DNA of 64,000 nucleotides from an uncultured Pelagibacteraceae bacterium (GCA_902595535.1 CACJQI010000006.1:16303-80302); one strand, 5' to 3'; counted from the first letter of the stretch, positions 1-8,532 are shown. The notes: generated from the letters alone by a model not told the origin. Numbers and translations are program-made.

Positions 1-779
1 CCAAACCACTCTCTATAAAGTTCGTCTGTTCTACCATTCTTCCATTGGTGCCATACAAATAAATTAACCCAATTTAATAGACCATGATGAGATCTGTTAA
101 CCATCAATCCTGTCCAATCTGAAGGTGCTGTTGTAACACTGCAACAAACTTTCATTATACCTTTTCCAGCTCCTTTTGCATATTCACCGAAAATAGCATT
201 TGATTCAATAATAGCATCTACCTTACCTTGCTTAAGAGCTAAAAATTGCTCAGCATTAGAATTATATGAGATAACTTTATTACCCCGGCTTTTTAATTCA
301 TCTAATACTGCTGCTTCTCCAGAAGTACTTCTTACTGTACCTACTTTTTTACTCTTTAGATCTTCGTAAGAACTGATTGAACTATCAGCTGATACTGCAA
401 CTCCTAAGTCCCAAATTTGATATGGGATTGAAAAAGCTACTGACTTTGCTCTTTCAAGACTAGCTGTAGCCGAGGCTACTCCGACATCAACTCTTCCTGA
501 TAGGATTGCAGGAATACGGTCAGGACCAGGGGTTTCAACAAAAACTGGTTCAACTCCTAAAGCTGCTGCCATATCTTTACAAAACTCAACATCATAACCG
601 ATAGGTTCATTGTTATTGTTACGCATTCCAACTGGTGGAACGTCTAACATAACACCACATTTTAATTTACCAGATGCTATTATATCATCTAGTTTATCCG
701 CTTTAGCCCCTACAATTGCAAAAGTAAACAATGCAAAAAATAAGGTCAAAAACTTAGCTGTTAATTTAAATATATGCAT
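1..779 (-). CDS. ABC transporter substrate-binding protein, amino-acid type (family 3), C-terminus cut by window edge
   Basis: Periplasmic solute-binding protein of the bacterial family 3 (PBP2) fold. The ATG at 777-779 opens a signal peptide (MHIFKLTAKFLTLFFALFTF) and the mature part begins AKADKLDDII, followed by the family pattern GKLKCGVMLDVPPVG, a GYDVEFCKDMA block and GRVDVGVASATA, all typical of polar amino-acid binders. About 259 codons are present and the reading frame leaves the window still open, so the C-terminus is missing. It is divergent from an IclR regulator across 150 bases, which suggests that regulator controls it. The exact ligand cannot be read from the sequence. Confidence 0.85.
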   Translation of the reverse strand, partial: MHIFKLTAKFLTLFFALFTFAIVGAKADKLDDIIASGKLKCGVMLDVPPVGMRNNNNEPIGYDVEFCKDMAAALGVEPVFVETPGPDRIPAILSGRVDVGVASATASLERAKSVAFSIPYQIWDLGVAVSADSSISSYEDLKSKKVGTVRSTSGEAAVLDELKSRGNKVISYNSNAEQFLALKQGKVDAIIESNAIFGEYAKGAGKGIMKVCCSVTTAPSDWTGLMVNRSHHGLLNWVNLFVWHQWKNGRTDELYREWF

Positions 780-855
780 ATTAATTTTCCTTTATTTTAG
801 AGTTTAATATATTTTAGAATATATTAGTTTCTGTATAATAAACATTAAAGTAAAT

Positions 856-873
856 TTTAGATAATTATCTAAA
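856..873. promoter_or_regulatory. 18-bp perfect palindrome, candidate operator
   Basis: TTTAGATAATTATCTAAA is a perfect inverted repeat in the 150-bp space between the divergent binding-protein gene and the IclR-type regulator. Perfect symmetry over 18 bases in a divergent regulator/target promoter region is what an operator for a dimeric HTH protein looks like. Assignment to the adjacent IclR protein is inference from position. Confidence 0.4.
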
Positions 874-929
874 TAAAATAATATAGTTTACATATTTTAA
901 ACTTTTGATTAACATATTTAAACATTATT

Positions 930-1661
930 ATGCAAATATTAAAATCACTCACACGAGGTCTGAAAGTAATTGAACTTCTCTCAGAAAGTTCATTACCTGT
1001 ACGTTTGATTGATATTTCCAAAAAGTTAGAAAGTAAAAAGTCTAATACTTCTCATATTCTTAAATCATTAATAGCTGCTGGTTATGTAAATCAAGATTCT
1101 TCAAGACGTTATTATTTAAATAACAAACTTACAAATTATGAACAGAGTTATTCAATTGACAATGTTGTTAGATTAAAAGAAAAATTTCAACCAATATTAA
1201 AAGAGTTAACACTTAAAACAGGTGAGTGTACCTATTTGGCAGTTAAGGCAGATAATAGAGTTTGGTATATTGATAAATTTGCTTCATCTCATCCTCTTAA
1301 AGTAGATCATCCAATTGGCAACTTAGCTCCACTACATTGTACTGCTCTTGGCAAAACTTTTCTTGCATTTGGAAATATTAAAATTGATAATGAACTAACA
1401 AAATATACAGATAAAACTATAACCACTAAAAAAAATCTTTTGAGAGAAATTTCGAGAATAAGATCTGAAGGGTTTGCACGAGATGATGAAGAATATGCTA
1501 AAGGAATTCGCTGTGTAGCTAAACCTATACTTGATAAAAACTTTTTTATAGTTGCTGCCGTTGGTATTTCAGCACCAACTATACGATTTAGTGAGAAACA
1601 ATTTGATAAATATGGAGCATTAATAAAAAAAAACTTAGTATCTCAGTTTAATTGTAGATGA
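930..1661 (+). CDS. IclR-family transcriptional regulator
   Basis: 243-residue protein with the IclR layout: an N-terminal winged helix-turn-helix (residues about 5-65, with RLIDISKKLESKKSNTSHIL as the recognition region) and a C-terminal effector-binding domain (about 80-240) showing the family blocks GNLAPLHCTALGKTFLAF and EGFARDDEEYAKGIRCVAKP. IclR proteins bind small carboxylates or related ligands and usually control the adjacent catabolic or transport gene. Here the divergent partner is a family 3 binding protein, so a role in its regulation is likely. The ligand is unknown. Confidence 0.9.
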   Translation: MQILKSLTRGLKVIELLSESSLPVRLIDISKKLESKKSNTSHILKSLIAAGYVNQDSSRRYYLNNKLTNYEQSYSIDNVVRLKEKFQPILKELTLKTGECTYLAVKADNRVWYIDKFASSHPLKVDHPIGNLAPLHCTALGKTFLAFGNIKIDNELTKYTDKTITTKKNLLREISRIRSEGFARDDEEYAKGIRCVAKPILDKNFFIVAAVGISAPTIRFSEKQFDKYGALIKKNLVSQFNCR

Positions 1662-1829
1662 AGTAATTTTCAATTTTTAAAACCCACTTGGTACCTCTAT
1701 TATTATAAAATCTGTGCTCCACTCATGCTCCAATGCTCCAATAGAAGTTGACTAGAGTCTTGGTTTATGTAAATCTGAGTCTAGAAAGAAAAGAGCAGAG
1801 ACAAAGGAGTTTTGAAGATGTTCTTGCTG

Positions 1830-1906
1830 GATGCGCTGGCTCCAAAGGTCATGGCGCAGGACTCATAAGCCTGAGGTCAGTGGTTCGATCCCACTTCACG
1901 CTACCA
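1830..1906 (+). pseudogene. tRNA-Met-like sequence (CAT anticodon), probably decayed or an attachment-site remnant
   Basis: The 77 bases fold register as a tRNA: T8, G18-G19, anticodon loop CTCATAA at 1862-1868, variable loop AGGTC, a perfect T arm (AGTGG-TTCGATC-CCACT, 1879-1895) and encoded ACCA at 1903-1906. The 5' part does not fit: GATGCGC cannot pair properly with the 3' acceptor strand TCACGCT (mismatches at 2-71, 5-68 and 7-66), the D stem has only about three pairs, C14 replaces the conserved A, and A31-G39 is a mismatch. So the 3' half is tRNA-like and the 5' half is degenerate. It could be a dead tRNA or the 3' tRNA fragment left by an integrated element lying to the left. It ends one base before the apt stop codon. 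Confidence 0.5.
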
Positions 1907-1907
1907 A

Positions 1908-2435
1908 TTAATGTCCTGGAAATTCAATTAAATTTTCAACATTATAATTATTTTTAACTAAATTATCTGAGCCACCTAAATCAAATAAATTTATAACAAA
2001 AATAAATGCCGAAACTTTTCCACCAGATATTTCTATTAATTTAGCACCTGCTTCAGCTGTCCCTCCAGTTGCAATTAAATCATCAATAATTAAAACATTG
2101 TCTGTTTGATCAATAGAGTCTTTGTGAACCTCTATTGTAGCAGTGCCGTACTCTAGCTCAAAATCTACAGAATGCACATCTGCTGGAAGTTTATTTTTTT
2201 TTCTTAAGAGAATAAAAGGTTTTTTTAATATATAAGAAACAGCAGAGGCAAATACAAAACCTCTAGACTCAATTGCTGCAATTTTATTAAAATTAAATTT
2301 TTTTGATCGTTCGACTATCTGATTTATAGTTTCAGAAAATGCATTTTCATTCTTAATTAATGTAGTAATATCTCTAAATAAAATGCCTTTTTTAGGGTAA
2401 TCAGGAATTGATCTAATATAATCTTTTAAATTCAT
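1908..2435 (-). CDS. apt: Adenine phosphoribosyltransferase
   Basis: 175 residues, the normal length for Apt, which converts adenine plus PRPP to AMP in the cytosol. The PRPP-binding signature VLIIDDLIATGGTAEAG lies around residues 114-130, and the N-terminal PDYPKKGILFRDITTL block and IESRGFVFASAV are also family hallmarks. It is divergent from mtnP with 41 bp between the two starts. This placement is functionally sensible because MtnP releases adenine from methylthioadenosine and Apt recaptures it. Start ATG is the first in-frame methionine before the conserved N-terminus. Confidence 0.95.
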   Translation of the reverse strand: MNLKDYIRSIPDYPKKGILFRDITTLIKNENAFSETINQIVERSKKFNFNKIAAIESRGFVFASAVSYILKKPFILLRKKNKLPADVHSVDFELEYGTATIEVHKDSIDQTDNVLIIDDLIATGGTAEAGAKLIEISGGKVSAFIFVINLFDLGGSDNLVKNNYNVENLIEFPGH

Positions 2436-2476
2436 AATACTTAATTATAAAAGTATGAATAAATATTTTTTTAAAT

Positions 2477-3349
2477 ATGACAACAAATAAATTAGCGATT
2501 ATTGGTGGAAGCGGCCTTTATGATGTTGAGGAATTTAAAGATAGAAAATTGCTTGATTTTGATACACCATGGGGAAAACCTTCAGATCAAATATTAAAAA
2601 CTAATTATAATAATAAGGAAATATATTTTTTACCTAGACATGGAAGAGGGCATTTTGTTTCTCCTTCAAATATAAATTTTAGAGCAAATATTGATGCTCT
2701 TAAACAATTAGGTGTCACAGATATTGTATCTGTTTCAGCTGTAGGTTCTTTAAAAGAAAACTTACCACCAGGTAAATTTGTTATTGTAGACCAATTTATT
2801 GATAGAACATTTTCAAGAACAAAAACTTTTTTTGATGATGAAATAGTCGCACACGTCTCTATGGCTCATCCAACTTCCAATGGTTTGATGAATGCTTGTG
2901 AAGATGCAATTAAGAAATCAAATATTGATTTTCAGAGAAATGGAACTTATGTTGTTATGGAAGGTCCACAATTTTCAACCTTAGCAGAATCAAATTTATA
3001 CAGATCTTGGAAAGCTGACGTAATTGGTATGACTAATATGCCAGAAGCAAAACTAGCAAGAGAAGCTGAAATAAGATATGCCTCAGTTTCAATGGTAACA
3101 GATTTTGACTGTTGGCATCCTGATCATGAAAGTGTTGATGTTCAACAAATAATTAAAGTTTTATTAAGCAATGCTGAAAATGCAAAAGTGATGATTAAAA
3201 ATTTAATTGATAATTTTGAAGAACATATTGATCCAAATGATCCAACAAATAATTGTTTAGATGTTGCAATTATTACAGCTCCAGAAAAAAGAACCAAAAA
3301 AACAATTGATAAACTTAAAACAATAGCAGGTAGAGTTCTATCTAAATGA
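2477..3349 (+). CDS. mtnP: S-methyl-5'-thioadenosine phosphorylase
   Basis: 290 residues. MtnP phosphorolyses 5'-methylthioadenosine to adenine and 5-methylthioribose-1-phosphate. The phosphate-binding GGSGLYD is at residues 9-15, LPRHGRGH follows, and the purine/ribose-site motif MEGPQFSTLAES and the NMPEAKLAREAEI block are those of the MTA/purine nucleoside phosphorylase II family. The next gene, mtnA, uses its product, and the stop overlaps the mtnA start (ATGA), indicating translational coupling. Purine nucleoside phosphorylase activity on other nucleosides is possible but the mtnA neighbour favours MTA. Confidence 0.93.
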   Translation: MTTNKLAIIGGSGLYDVEEFKDRKLLDFDTPWGKPSDQILKTNYNNKEIYFLPRHGRGHFVSPSNINFRANIDALKQLGVTDIVSVSAVGSLKENLPPGKFVIVDQFIDRTFSRTKTFFDDEIVAHVSMAHPTSNGLMNACEDAIKKSNIDFQRNGTYVVMEGPQFSTLAESNLYRSWKADVIGMTNMPEAKLAREAEIRYASVSMVTDFDCWHPDHESVDVQQIIKVLLSNAENAKVMIKNLIDNFEEHIDPNDPTNNCLDVAIITAPEKRTKKTIDKLKTIAGRVLSK

Positions 3350-4416
3350 AAATTCACAACAAAGAATACAAAACTATTTGGTATGAAGAAAATGTTGTCA
3401 AAATAATTGATCAAACAAAACTTCCACATCAATTTATAATTAAAAACTTAAAAAAAATTAAAGATGCAATTAATGCCATAAAAGTAATGGAAGTAAGGGG
3501 TGCCCCTTTAATTGGAGGAACTGCTGCTTATGGAATAGCTCTTGCTGTTAAGGAAAATAATGATTCTGAATTTATAAATAAAAGTGCAGAAGAACTAATT
3601 CAATCAAGACCTACAGCAATAAATTTGAAATGGGCAGTAGATCGTATGATGAATAGATTATCTGGAATTAATAGTGATCAAATTTTAGAAATTGCTTTAA
3701 AAGAAGCTAAAGAAATATGTGATGAAGATGAAAAATTCTGTGAAAATATTGGTATTAACGGATTAAAAATAATTGAAGAAATTTATAATAAAAAAAAAGA
3801 TACAGTTAATATATTAACACACTGTAATGCTGGTTGGCTTGCAACAATTAATTGGGGTACAGCAACTTCTCCAATATATCATGCTCACAAAAAAGGAATT
3901 CCAGTTCATGTTTGGGTAGATGAAACTAGACCAAGAAATCAAGGTGCAAATTTAACTTCCTTTGAATTAAATGAGGAAGAAATACCTAATACTATAATTA
4001 CTGATAACACAGGTGGAATTTTAATGCAAAGAGGTGAAGTGGATATGTGTATTGTAGGAACAGATAGAACTTTATCAAATGGAGATGTTTGTAATAAAAT
4101 TGGGACTTATCTAAAAGCATTAGCAGCTTATGACAATAACGTGCCTTTTTATGTAGCATTACCAAGCTCAACTATTGATTGGGAAATTAAAAAAGGCAAA
4201 GATATCCCAATTGAAGAGAGAAATTCAGAAGAGTTATCCCATGTATATGGTGTGGATGAAAATAATGAAATTAAAAAGGTTTTAATTTATCCAAAAAATA
4301 GCAAAGTAAAGAATCTTGCTTTTGATGTCACTCCAGCAAAGTATGTAACAGGTTTGATAACAGAAAAAGGTATTTCAGAGGCGTCTGCCGAAGGATTAAA
4401 AAAGTTATTTAAATAA
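3346..4416 (+). CDS. mtnA: Methylthioribose-1-phosphate isomerase
   Basis: 356 residues, full length. Converts 5-methylthioribose-1-phosphate to 5-methylthioribulose-1-phosphate. Family motifs are complete: RGAPLIGGTAAYG (about 51-63), HCNAGWLAT with the catalytic Cys160, VDETRPRNQGA, and VGTDR with the catalytic Asp240; these two positions match the numbering known for the Bacillus enzyme. It overlaps mtnP by four bases. No mtnB, mtnC/W/X or mtnD (classical methionine salvage) follows; instead a convergent aldolase/dehydrogenase fusion ends two bases away. Confidence 0.95.
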   Translation: MKIHNKEYKTIWYEENVVKIIDQTKLPHQFIIKNLKKIKDAINAIKVMEVRGAPLIGGTAAYGIALAVKENNDSEFINKSAEELIQSRPTAINLKWAVDRMMNRLSGINSDQILEIALKEAKEICDEDEKFCENIGINGLKIIEEIYNKKKDTVNILTHCNAGWLATINWGTATSPIYHAHKKGIPVHVWVDETRPRNQGANLTSFELNEEEIPNTIITDNTGGILMQRGEVDMCIVGTDRTLSNGDVCNKIGTYLKALAAYDNNVPFYVALPSSTIDWEIKKGKDIPIEERNSEELSHVYGVDENNEIKKVLIYPKNSKVKNLAFDVTPAKYVTGLITEKGISEASAEGLKKLFK

Positions 4417-4417
4417 T

Positions 4418-6451
4418 TTATCTAAGCGAAGCAGCAATGTTTCCACCATCAACTGTTAATATTGCTCCAGTAGTTTTTTTTGAAACTGCTAAATGAAAAA
4501 ATGCTTTTGCTACATCTTCTGCTTTTACTTCGTTTAAAAGTAAATTTCCCCTCATATATTCATCTGCAGAAACTTCTCTAGCTTTAGCTCTAGATTTGAT
4601 CATTCCTTCGTTTAACAGACCACTTCTTATTCTGTCTGCATTTACTCCATTTGATCTTATTCCAAGAGAACCATAATCTACCGCGTATTGTTTGCATAAA
4701 TTCAACAATGCTGACTTAGGTAATCCGTAAGGTCCAAAATTTTTTCCAGGATTTACTGATTGTTTTGAAATATTAAATAACAAGCAGCCCTCGATATTTT
4801 GTTTTTTCATTATTTTAATTGCTTCTGAAGCACAATTTTGATGAGAAAAAAAATTATCTTCAAAACTTTGTCTTAAAATTTTATCATCTACTTCTGCTAT
4901 AGATCCACCAATAGCTGTTCCGGCATTAGATATTAGAATATCAATTCCACCATAAGTTTCTGTAATAGTTTTGAAAGCTTTTTTAACACTATTTTTATTC
5001 GTTACATCGCAATACAAACAAAGACCTTTAACTTTTGATTTCATTTCTTTTACTTTTTGAAAATTATAATCAAGCAAAACTATTTCAGCTCCATAATTTT
5101 TGAACAGTTTGTAAGTAGCAGAACCAATCGCTCCAAAACTTCCAGTTATAACAACAACATTACCTTGTAGGTCCTTTTTAGCTTTTTTAATTTTAGCTTG
5201 TTCTAAAGACCAGTATTCAACATCAAATAAATCTTTTTCAGGTATAAACTTATATTTTGTAGTTTCCTCAACAGATGAAATAACTCTAGCATTGGTTTCT
5301 GTTAAATCTCCAGCAATTTTAGCAGCACTCAAACTATCTCCAACACTAAATAGCCCCACATTTTGAACCAATATCACTCTTGGAGAAGTATCTAACATTG
5401 TTTTTTTGCCTTTTACTTTCTTTCTATTTGTATCAAAATATTTGATATATTTTTTTCTATAATCTTTAAAACACTTTTCGGCTAACTTCTTAAAATCTCT
5501 TAAGTTAGTATTTGGTTTTGGTGTGATAACTAATGGAAATGGTTTTACCCTTATAACATGATCAGGTGTGGCAGTACCAAGACCAGTATATCTTCTGACT
5601 TCCTTACCATTAATAAAGTAATCTAAAATTTTATTAGACCTATAATTTACTATATACTTTAGACTTTTAGTTTCAGACAATAATCCTCTTAGTATTGGAG
5701 AGATTTCATGTGGTTTAAATGAGTTATTAAATTTTTTTATCTGTTTTATTTTTTTCCTTTTAATTTTTTTGACTGCTTTTTCGGCAATTGAAACATATTT
5801 GATCATTAAGTCGTAAGATTTTTTAGCATCATTATCAAAAGTAAAAATCCCATGATTTAACAGAATTAAACAATTGATATTGGGATTTTTGGAATAAACC
5901 TCATTAATTTTTTGAGCCAAACCAAAACCAGGCATTACATAAGGCACAATACTAACTTTAGAGCCAAATATTTTTTTACAAAAATCTTTACCATTTGGTC
6001 TATTCGTAACATTCATAATCGCATCTGAATGAGTGTGATCTACAAACTTGAATGGCAAAAAAGCATGTAAAAAAGTTTCTACAGAAGGGTTAGGAGATTT
6101 GATGTCAATCAAATTTCTTTTTTGAAATGCAACCATATCTTCATCACTTAAATATTTTTTATTTTTTAGAGAGAGCAATGGATTTAATTTTACTGCTGGT
6201 AGACCCTCTGGCTCAATTTCAGCCATATCCCATCCACTTCCCTTAACGCATAGAACATCGTAACTTTTACCATCGATATCTTTAACGGATGTTTTTACAG
6301 AAGTATTTCCACCACCATGAAGAACTAATTCACTATTTCTTCCTAATAACCTAGTTGTATAAACTCTTAAAGCCATATCTCTTGAATGACCAAGTTTTTG
6401 ATACTTTTTTATATATTTTTTTGCTTCTAAATTGGACCAATTGTTTTTCAC
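4418..6451 (-). CDS. Bifunctional class II aldolase / short-chain dehydrogenase
   Basis: 677 residues joining two enzymes. Residues about 20-330 are a class II (fuculose/rhamnulose-1-phosphate type) aldolase: HGGGNTSVK, metal ligands H139 and H141 in HTHSDA, and the third His in NHG (199-201). Residues about 425-677 are a short-chain dehydrogenase with the nucleotide motif TGSFGAIG (436-443), a SNAGTA block and the catalytic Y575-x3-K579. The architecture is that of RhaD-type rhamnulose-phosphate aldolase/lactaldehyde dehydrogenase. Because it sits beside mtnP-mtnA and speD-speE and no rhamnose genes are present, methylthioribulose-1-phosphate is my preferred substrate, giving DHAP and methylthioacetaldehyde, with the dehydrogenase acting on the aldehyde. 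Domain assignment is firm; substrate is inference. Confidence 0.85.
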   Translation of the reverse strand: MKNNWSNLEAKKYIKKYQKLGHSRDMALRVYTTRLLGRNSELVLHGGGNTSVKTSVKDIDGKSYDVLCVKGSGWDMAEIEPEGLPAVKLNPLLSLKNKKYLSDEDMVAFQKRNLIDIKSPNPSVETFLHAFLPFKFVDHTHSDAIMNVTNRPNGKDFCKKIFGSKVSIVPYVMPGFGLAQKINEVYSKNPNINCLILLNHGIFTFDNDAKKSYDLMIKYVSIAEKAVKKIKRKKIKQIKKFNNSFKPHEISPILRGLLSETKSLKYIVNYRSNKILDYFINGKEVRRYTGLGTATPDHVIRVKPFPLVITPKPNTNLRDFKKLAEKCFKDYRKKYIKYFDTNRKKVKGKKTMLDTSPRVILVQNVGLFSVGDSLSAAKIAGDLTETNARVISSVEETTKYKFIPEKDLFDVEYWSLEQAKIKKAKKDLQGNVVVITGSFGAIGSATYKLFKNYGAEIVLLDYNFQKVKEMKSKVKGLCLYCDVTNKNSVKKAFKTITETYGGIDILISNAGTAIGGSIAEVDDKILRQSFEDNFFSHQNCASEAIKIMKKQNIEGCLLFNISKQSVNPGKNFGPYGLPKSALLNLCKQYAVDYGSLGIRSNGVNADRIRSGLLNEGMIKSRAKAREVSADEYMRGNLLLNEVKAEDVAKAFFHLAVSKKTTGAILTVDGGNIAASLR

Positions 6452-6536
6452 AGCTACAACCTCAGCGAAGTATTACAATAGTTTTTTGTTTGAAAGAAGC
6501 AAAAAATTTGATTAGTAAGGTTTATAAAGCTTATTT

Positions 6537-7577
6537 ATGACAAAAGTTGGAGAACATATTACATTAGACATAATTGGTACTACAAAAGACTATGATCCAT
6601 CTATATTTGAAAAAGTAATTTATGAAATTGCAAAAGTTGCAAAAGTAAAAATTCTAAATATATCTAAATATAAATTTGAACCTCAAGGTTTCACAATTCT
6701 TGCTTTATTAGCTGAAAGCCATATCAGTTTTCATACTTTTCCAGAAAAAGGAATTATTAGTTTTGATTTTTTTACTTGTGGTAAGGTCAATCCATCAATC
6801 GCAATTGAAATTATTAAAAAAGAATTTGAACACAAAAGAATTGTTAAAAAAGAATTCAATAGGGACACCAAATCTCTTTATCATGATATTTACAGTTCAT
6901 CGGGATTACAAAAATCTTATGTTGTAAACGATGTCCTAGAGGATTTTAAGTCAAAAGCGGGTCAACACATTGAAATTTTAGATCTAGAACAATTTGGAAA
7001 ATCTTTATTTATTGATGGAGAAATTCAAGTAGCTACTACTGACGAACACTTGTATAGTTCAACTTTTGTAGGCGCGGGATTAAATTTAAATCAACAAATT
7101 GAAAGAGCTGCTATTATTGGTGGTGGAGACGGTGGTGTTGCAAGAGAATGTATATCAAAAAATTTTAGTTTTATAGATTGGTATGAACTAGATCCTGAAG
7201 TTGTTAATGTTTGCAACAAACATCTTGGAGATATAGGAAAAAAAGCTACTGAAAAAAATTCTGTTAAATGTGTATGGGGTGATGCATTTGAAAGTATTAA
7301 ATCAACAAAAGATGATACTTATGATCATATATTTGTTGATCTTAATGACGATCAATTTTGTATTGATCTTGCAGCAAAAAATATGGATTCAATGATTAGA
7401 ATTTTAAAACCGAAAGGTGTGATTACAGCACAAGTAGGAAGTCAGGATAAAAAACCTAGACAGGTTGATAATTGGCTAAATGTATTTAATCACTTTTTTG
7501 GAAACACAAAATTATCCAGAGTTTATATCCCTAGTTTTGATTGTTCTTGGAACTTTTCTTCATCAATTAATCATTAA
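6537..7577 (+). CDS. speD-speE: Fused S-adenosylmethionine decarboxylase / spermidine synthase
   Basis: 346 residues. The N-terminal 115 residues are a prokaryotic AdoMet decarboxylase proenzyme: cleavage site E60-S61 in LAESHISFHTFPE with the processing residues His66 and Cys81 at the same spacing as in the Thermotoga enzyme (63/68/83). Residues about 125-346 form a spermidine synthase domain with the AdoMet motif GGGDGG (195-200), an acidic YELDPE and a VDLND catalytic region. The protein would make decarboxylated AdoMet and transfer its aminopropyl group to a diamine, releasing MTA. It is divergent from the aldolase fusion by 85 bp. The usual synthase DE-x2-YHE is DEHLYSS here, so acceptor preference may differ. 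Confidence 0.9.
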   Translation: MTKVGEHITLDIIGTTKDYDPSIFEKVIYEIAKVAKVKILNISKYKFEPQGFTILALLAESHISFHTFPEKGIISFDFFTCGKVNPSIAIEIIKKEFEHKRIVKKEFNRDTKSLYHDIYSSSGLQKSYVVNDVLEDFKSKAGQHIEILDLEQFGKSLFIDGEIQVATTDEHLYSSTFVGAGLNLNQQIERAAIIGGGDGGVARECISKNFSFIDWYELDPEVVNVCNKHLGDIGKKATEKNSVKCVWGDAFESIKSTKDDTYDHIFVDLNDDQFCIDLAAKNMDSMIRILKPKGVITAQVGSQDKKPRQVDNWLNVFNHFFGNTKLSRVYIPSFDCSWNFSSSINH

Positions 7578-7636
7578 TTTTTCTTTTTAAATTAATAAAT
7601 CTGTGAAATAATTGCTTAAAATTAAAGGAGAAAATA

Positions 7637-8488
7637 ATGAATATATTCAAAAAAACTATTTTAACAGTTCTTGCTTCTTTATTGATTATCGGAAATGTTT
7701 ACGCTGATAAAATAAGAATCGGAACTGAAGGCGCTTATCCACCATGGAACTCTAAAGATGCATCTGGAAATCTTATCGGTTTTGAAGTGGAACTAGCTCA
7801 AGAGCTTTGTAAAATCATGAAACATGAATGTACAATAGTTGAACAAGATTGGGATGGGATGATTCCAGCTTTATTGATGAGAAAATTTGATGCGATTATG
7901 GCAGGTATGTCAATTACTGCGGAAAGACAAAAAACAATTACTTTTTCTCAAGGTTATGCGACAGAGCCTGCTACCCTTGCTGTAATGAAAGGATCAAGTC
8001 TTGAAGGTATGGACACACCTGCAGCAATAAATTTAGACAGAAGTTCTTCAGATGTTAAAAAAGCACTAAAAACAATCACCGCTTCTTTATCTGGTAAAAC
8101 TGTTTGTACGCAAACTGGAACAATTCACCAAAACTTTTTAGAGTCTGGTGATGTGGGAAGTGTAAATGTTAGAACTTACAAGACTCAAGATGAAGTTAAC
8201 TTAGATCTAACATCTGGAAGATGTGATGTGGCTTTAGCTGCAAAAGCTTCATTTATAGAATATGCTGAAGCATCTGGAAAAGCAGTTGTTACTGTTGGAC
8301 CTAATTTATCTGGTGGTGCTTTTGGAGGCGGTGTTGGTGTCGGTATCAGACAAGGTGGAGATGATGCGATTGGTAAAAGAGACGCTAAACTTCTAAAAGA
8401 CTTTAACAAGGCAATTGATAAAGCTAGAAAAAAAGGAATTATTAGTAAACTAGCTATCAAATGGTTTAATGACGACGTTTCTATGTAA
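7637..8488 (+). CDS. ABC transporter substrate-binding protein, basic amino acid/opine type
   Basis: 283 residues with signal peptide (first 23 residues, ending NVYA) and the family 3 binding fold: GTEGAYPPWN, GFEVELAQELC, FDAIMAGMSIT-ER and SGRCDVALA correspond to the ligand-contact blocks of lysine/arginine/ornithine and octopine binders. A strong ribosome site AAGGAG precedes the ATG. Two permease genes follow, separated by a perfect hairpin. Its place next to the polyamine synthesis gene makes ornithine, arginine or a related diamine precursor a reasonable ligand guess, not a demonstrated one. Confidence 0.9.
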   Translation: MNIFKKTILTVLASLLIIGNVYADKIRIGTEGAYPPWNSKDASGNLIGFEVELAQELCKIMKHECTIVEQDWDGMIPALLMRKFDAIMAGMSITAERQKTITFSQGYATEPATLAVMKGSSLEGMDTPAAINLDRSSSDVKKALKTITASLSGKTVCTQTGTIHQNFLESGDVGSVNVRTYKTQDEVNLDLTSGRCDVALAAKASFIEYAEASGKAVVTVGPNLSGGAFGGGVGVGIRQGGDDAIGKRDAKLLKDFNKAIDKARKKGIISKLAIKWFNDDVSM

Positions 8489-8501
8489 TTAATTTCAGAT
8501 T

Positions 8502-8526
8502 TGGCGACTATAATATATAGTCGCCA
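8502..8526 (+). promoter_or_regulatory. Perfect 10-bp stem-loop between binding-protein and permease genes
   Basis: TGGCGACTAT (8502-8511), loop AATAT, ATAGTCGCCA (8517-8526), all ten pairs formed, ending six bases before the permease ATG. There is no T tract, so it is not a classical terminator. In binding-protein operons such hairpins commonly stabilise the upstream message and so raise the binding protein over the membrane subunits; that role is inferred here. Confidence 0.6.
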
Positions 8527-8532
8527 GTCTAT

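Noticed and set aside
1748-1957. Plus-strand open frame of 69 codons
   Set aside because: It runs through the tRNA-like sequence and the end of apt and has no recognisable protein features; the tRNA-like reading explains the conserved part.
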